In this document: positions 60,922 through 64,000 of the stretch, piece by piece | How positions within the stretch are numbered: position 1 is the stretch's first letter | How the letters are laid out: each line of letters begins with the position of its first letter | Source of the DNA: Tetracentron sinense | Lineage: Eukaryota; Streptophyta; Magnoliopsida; Trochodendrales; Trochodendraceae | NCBI GenBank assembly: GCA_015143295.1 | Contig: CM026574.1 | Location: forward strand, 12,526,938 to 12,590,937 | Length of the DNA stretch: 64,000 nt | Direction: 5' to 3' | Notes under the pieces: generated by a model | Told to the model about the DNA's origin: nothing | The model's input: only the letters and a program-made list of their open reading frames with translations | Databases searched by the model: none | Position numbers and translations under genes: made by a program

Positions 60922-63900
60922 GTGCAAATCTCAGGCCTTCCCGAGAATCAAGAATTATTTATTGCGGCCAGTTTGAACAAGGACCCTCCAACAGAAGAAG
61001 TAGTCTTAGACTCAGAATCAACTGACAGCTCACAGGCGTCTGACCAAATTTCATCTCCATCTGGAAGTCCAATAAGGCAATATAAAAGAAGAAACCAATC
61101 GTCCTTTCAAAGAAAGAAAAAAAAGCTGGACTTCAGTTCCGTGAACAAGGTCCAACTCTTAGAAGGAGAGTCATCTGAACCAATAAATCAGGCGATTGCC
61201 AAAGTCTACCAACTCAACCTCCGGTCAGGAAGAAAGCTACAACCGAGGTTTGTACCTGTCCAACATGAAAATCAGACTATTGCTCAACCGGCCCAAGCCC
61301 AAACAGCTCCCGACAATGAGAGGGTCAAGTACGATATTCTGGTCCATCTGAAGAAAATTTCTTCCTTACTAAGCATCTATGATGCTCTCAAGATATCTTT
61401 GGAATTAAGGTCTCTTATATATGCCCTTTCTAATCCGAAGGACTTTTCTGAAGAAGTCACAAGTCAGCCGCCGCAGCCTCCTTAAATAGGAACTTCATGC
61501 CTCTTCACGATCACCTTTGATGATGAAGACATGCGAGCAGAGACTCTCCAGCATAATCGGCCCCTGTTCATCTCAAGTCTAGTTAATGATACTAGTATCT
61601 CCAAAGTAATGATAGATGGGGGTTGGCCATCAACATCCTTCTAAGAAGGATGTTGTCTAAACTTGGCGTACAAATAGGCCGACTACATGAAAGCAAACTG
61701 ATCATCCAAGGTTTCAATCAGAATGAGCAAAAGCTCATGGGCATGGTTAACCTCAAAATCATATTTGGGGATATTGTTGAAACTACAACGTTTCTGGTGA
61801 TTGATGTTGATACATCATATAACGTCTTGTTGAGGCGTCAATGGATGCATAACCATTTAGTTGTGCTATCCACTTATCACTAATACCTCAAATACCCTTA
61901 GAGGAATAGGCAAGTAAGGATCGATGCTGATGATGATTCATTCAATGATGCAAAGGCATATTACACATGTGCGCATTTCTATGTCAAAAGTGCCGAAAGA
62001 AGCATTCAACAGAAGCCAAAAGGGGAAAAGGTTGAAAGTGGCCCGAAAAGCAATCATGGACCTACCAAATTACAGTTCTGAAAAGGGTGTTCAAATACAC
62101 CCCAAAGTTTCAAAGAAAAGAAGGACAACCGACCCTAGCTTTGGTCGAATCTCCCCAAAAGCCTGAGAAGGATAAACCGGCCGATCCTTTCTAGATTTAC
62201 GAGATTGAACAAGTTGACCCTCTTCAAGCTCTAAAAGGTGATCATCTAATCCCTTTGAGGAGAATGGACTGTACAATAGTAAAAACTACTTCCAGTTTTA
62301 CTGTCCCGGTCAAGAAAAGAGGATAGAAACTGATGCTTTTCAATTCCCTAGGTGCATATGACAGGATAAGCTCTTCATGGACCGATGAAAAGAGCAGGGT
62401 TACGAATCCCTACAAGAAGAAAATTATCTTTGGTAAAACAACTACCAAGTTTCTTAAACACCAAGGGTTTGATCCCGAAGAAAGAGAGCAAGTCAAAGGA
62501 ATTGTCCTACCGGCTTATGAAGCCTTGCTCAAAATAGAGCAACATAAGGCCCTGGATATTGGTAACTATGTTGATACCGATACGCTAGGAATTGGGTATA
62601 ATCCCCCAGTCTTTGTATTTGGGGGAAATCACAACCAGATCGTAAATATGGTCATGGTCAGGGAAGAACCCATGTTAGAAGAAGTCTCCATGGAATGGCT
62701 TCCAGAAGAAGCAGAATCCCTATAAGCATCCCCATGGGTTGAGGCAGCATATCAAGATATGATTGATGGCCTGACTAAGGTCAGTCGGTGCATGGAAAAT
62801 ATGGCCAACAATGGAAGTCATCCCCAGTGTCATTATTCCATCCAGAGGAACATGGAAAAAGCCATCATTTTTCATTCCGCATGGCAAGCAGGCAAAGCCA
62901 CCCCTCGGAACAACAGAATGGATACAAGAATGAACCTTATCAAAAGAAGCCTCAATCAAGAAAATGCTTGAGAACCATGAATTTAATACTGAAGAAGAAA
63001 AGCAAGCTGAATAAATTATGCTAGCACTCAGGCTCCATCTACCTATAAGCAGGTTGGCTCCAACTTGGGAAAATCTGAGTTAGGAAATTCTGATCTTTTC
63101 ACCAAGTGAAGATCTAGTCTGGACCATAAATACTATTACGGTAGATGAAGACTCTTCTTCAGGAGAAGAAATGATCATGGAAGAACCACTGGAAGAAATG
63201 GAAGTCCGTCCGGCTTCCCTAAAATTTGAAGCAAGAGGTCAAGCAATAGTTGATGATCTCCTTGAAATTAACCTTGACTCAGAACAAGACCCAATGCCAA
63301 CATTCGTCAGTGCTTCTCTCTCTGAAACAGAAAAAGAGGAATATCTTTGTCTCCTAAAAGAATGCAAAGATGTCTTTGCCTGAAACTATACAGAAATGCC
63401 TGGCTTAGGTCCAAAAATTACAGTCTATCTTCTCCAACTCAAGAAGATGTCAGACCAATCAAACAGACACAAAGACGAGCTCGCCTAGAACTGGTCGCTC
63501 AATTGAAGCCGAGGTAGATAAATTCCTCAAAACTGGGTTCATAAGAGAAGTTCAATACCCTACTTGGCTTGCCAACTTTGTTCTTGTAAAGACGAAGAAC
63601 GGACAAATTCGGGTTTGCATAGACTTACGGGATTTGAATGAAGCCTGTCTCAATGACGACTTCCCTTTACCCATCACAAAAATGATGGTTGATACCATAA
63701 CTGGCTTTGAAGCCCTGTCCTTCATGGATGAATATTCTGCTACAACCAAATCAAGATGGCACCAGAAGATGAAAAGCTTACAGCCTTCCGTATCCCTAAG
63801 GGAGTGTTCTGCTACAAAGTCATGTCATTTGGCCTCAAAAATGCTGGAGCAACTTATCAAAGAGCCATGACCATCATATTTGGGGATATTCTTTATGACA

Positions 63901-64000
63901 AAGTCGAGTGCTATGTCAACGACTTAGTTGTCAAAACAAGGCAACGAAGCAATCATTTGGATGATCTTCAGGAAATCTTTGACAGGTTGTGACAACACCA
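60922..64000 (+). pseudogene. Second Tat/Ogre-type gypsy element F, decayed and cut by the right edge
   Basis: Pieces in order: a Ser-rich linker ending RVKYDILVHLKKISSLLSIY (61320-61400), typical of the region before protease in Ogre-like elements; then protease pieces with VMIDGG (about 61605, frameshifted), AINILLRRM, KLIIQGFNQNE and DVDTSYNVLLRRQW (61623-61883). A protease-RT linker follows (62333-62725), then reverse transcriptase with YPTWLANF, CIDLRDLNEACLNDDFPLP (63600-63670) and MSFGLKNAGATYQRAM. The catalytic site reads YVNDLVVK (YVDD to YVND; about 63915). At least six frame breaks. More decayed than element E. Confidence 0.8.

Overview
This is plant nuclear DNA, most likely from an angiosperm. 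It contains GT-AG introns, a plant serine carboxypeptidase-like (SCPL) gene family, Ty1/copia and Ty3/gypsy (Tat/Ogre-type) LTR retrotransposons primed by initiator Met-tRNA, hAT and Mutator-like MITEs, small Helitrons and a tRNA-type SINE. I cannot name the species. All cellular genes I can support are on the minus strand. Most of the rest is transposable element (TE) DNA of different ages.

Layout. A 5' portion (seven exons) of SCPL copy 1 lies at 326-3033 and continues off the left edge. From 3.0 to 8.6 kb is intergenic, AT-rich DNA with two MITEs. From 8.6 to 37 kb lies a second, heavily invaded copy of the locus. SCPL copy 2 runs from 36626 back to 16354 in ten exons and still reads as one open 472-residue protein with the complete Ser-Asp-His triad. 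Its intron 1 holds a deleted copia element. Its 13.2-kb intron 7 holds a small LTR element split by a copia element, two solo LTRs and a Mutator-like MITE. From 37.4 to 42.1 kb is a young copia element with a perfect 5-bp target duplication. From 42.2 to 45.5 kb are a hAT MITE and three small Helitron-like elements. An unrecognised two-exon gene fragment sits at 45.5-46.1 kb. SCPL copy 3 (49333-53755) is a pseudogene: a gypsy LTR interrupts exon 1 and exon 8 has a 4-bp deletion. From 53756 to the right edge are a Tat/Ogre-type gypsy element and a second, more decayed one.

The three SCPL copies are tandem duplicates with conserved exon lengths and splice phases. The lightly invaded copy 3 supplies empty sites for insertions in copy 2. 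Subtracting the recognised insertions from copy 2 leaves about 880 bp for intron 1 (874 and 878 bp in copies 1 and 3) and about 1.30 kb for intron 7 (1.23 kb in copy 3). I found no evidence of a novel enzymatic or defence system. The most interesting items are the intact gene threaded through nested TEs, the repeat unit shared by different TE classes, and the organisation of the gypsy element. Splice sites, TSDs and frames were read by eye.
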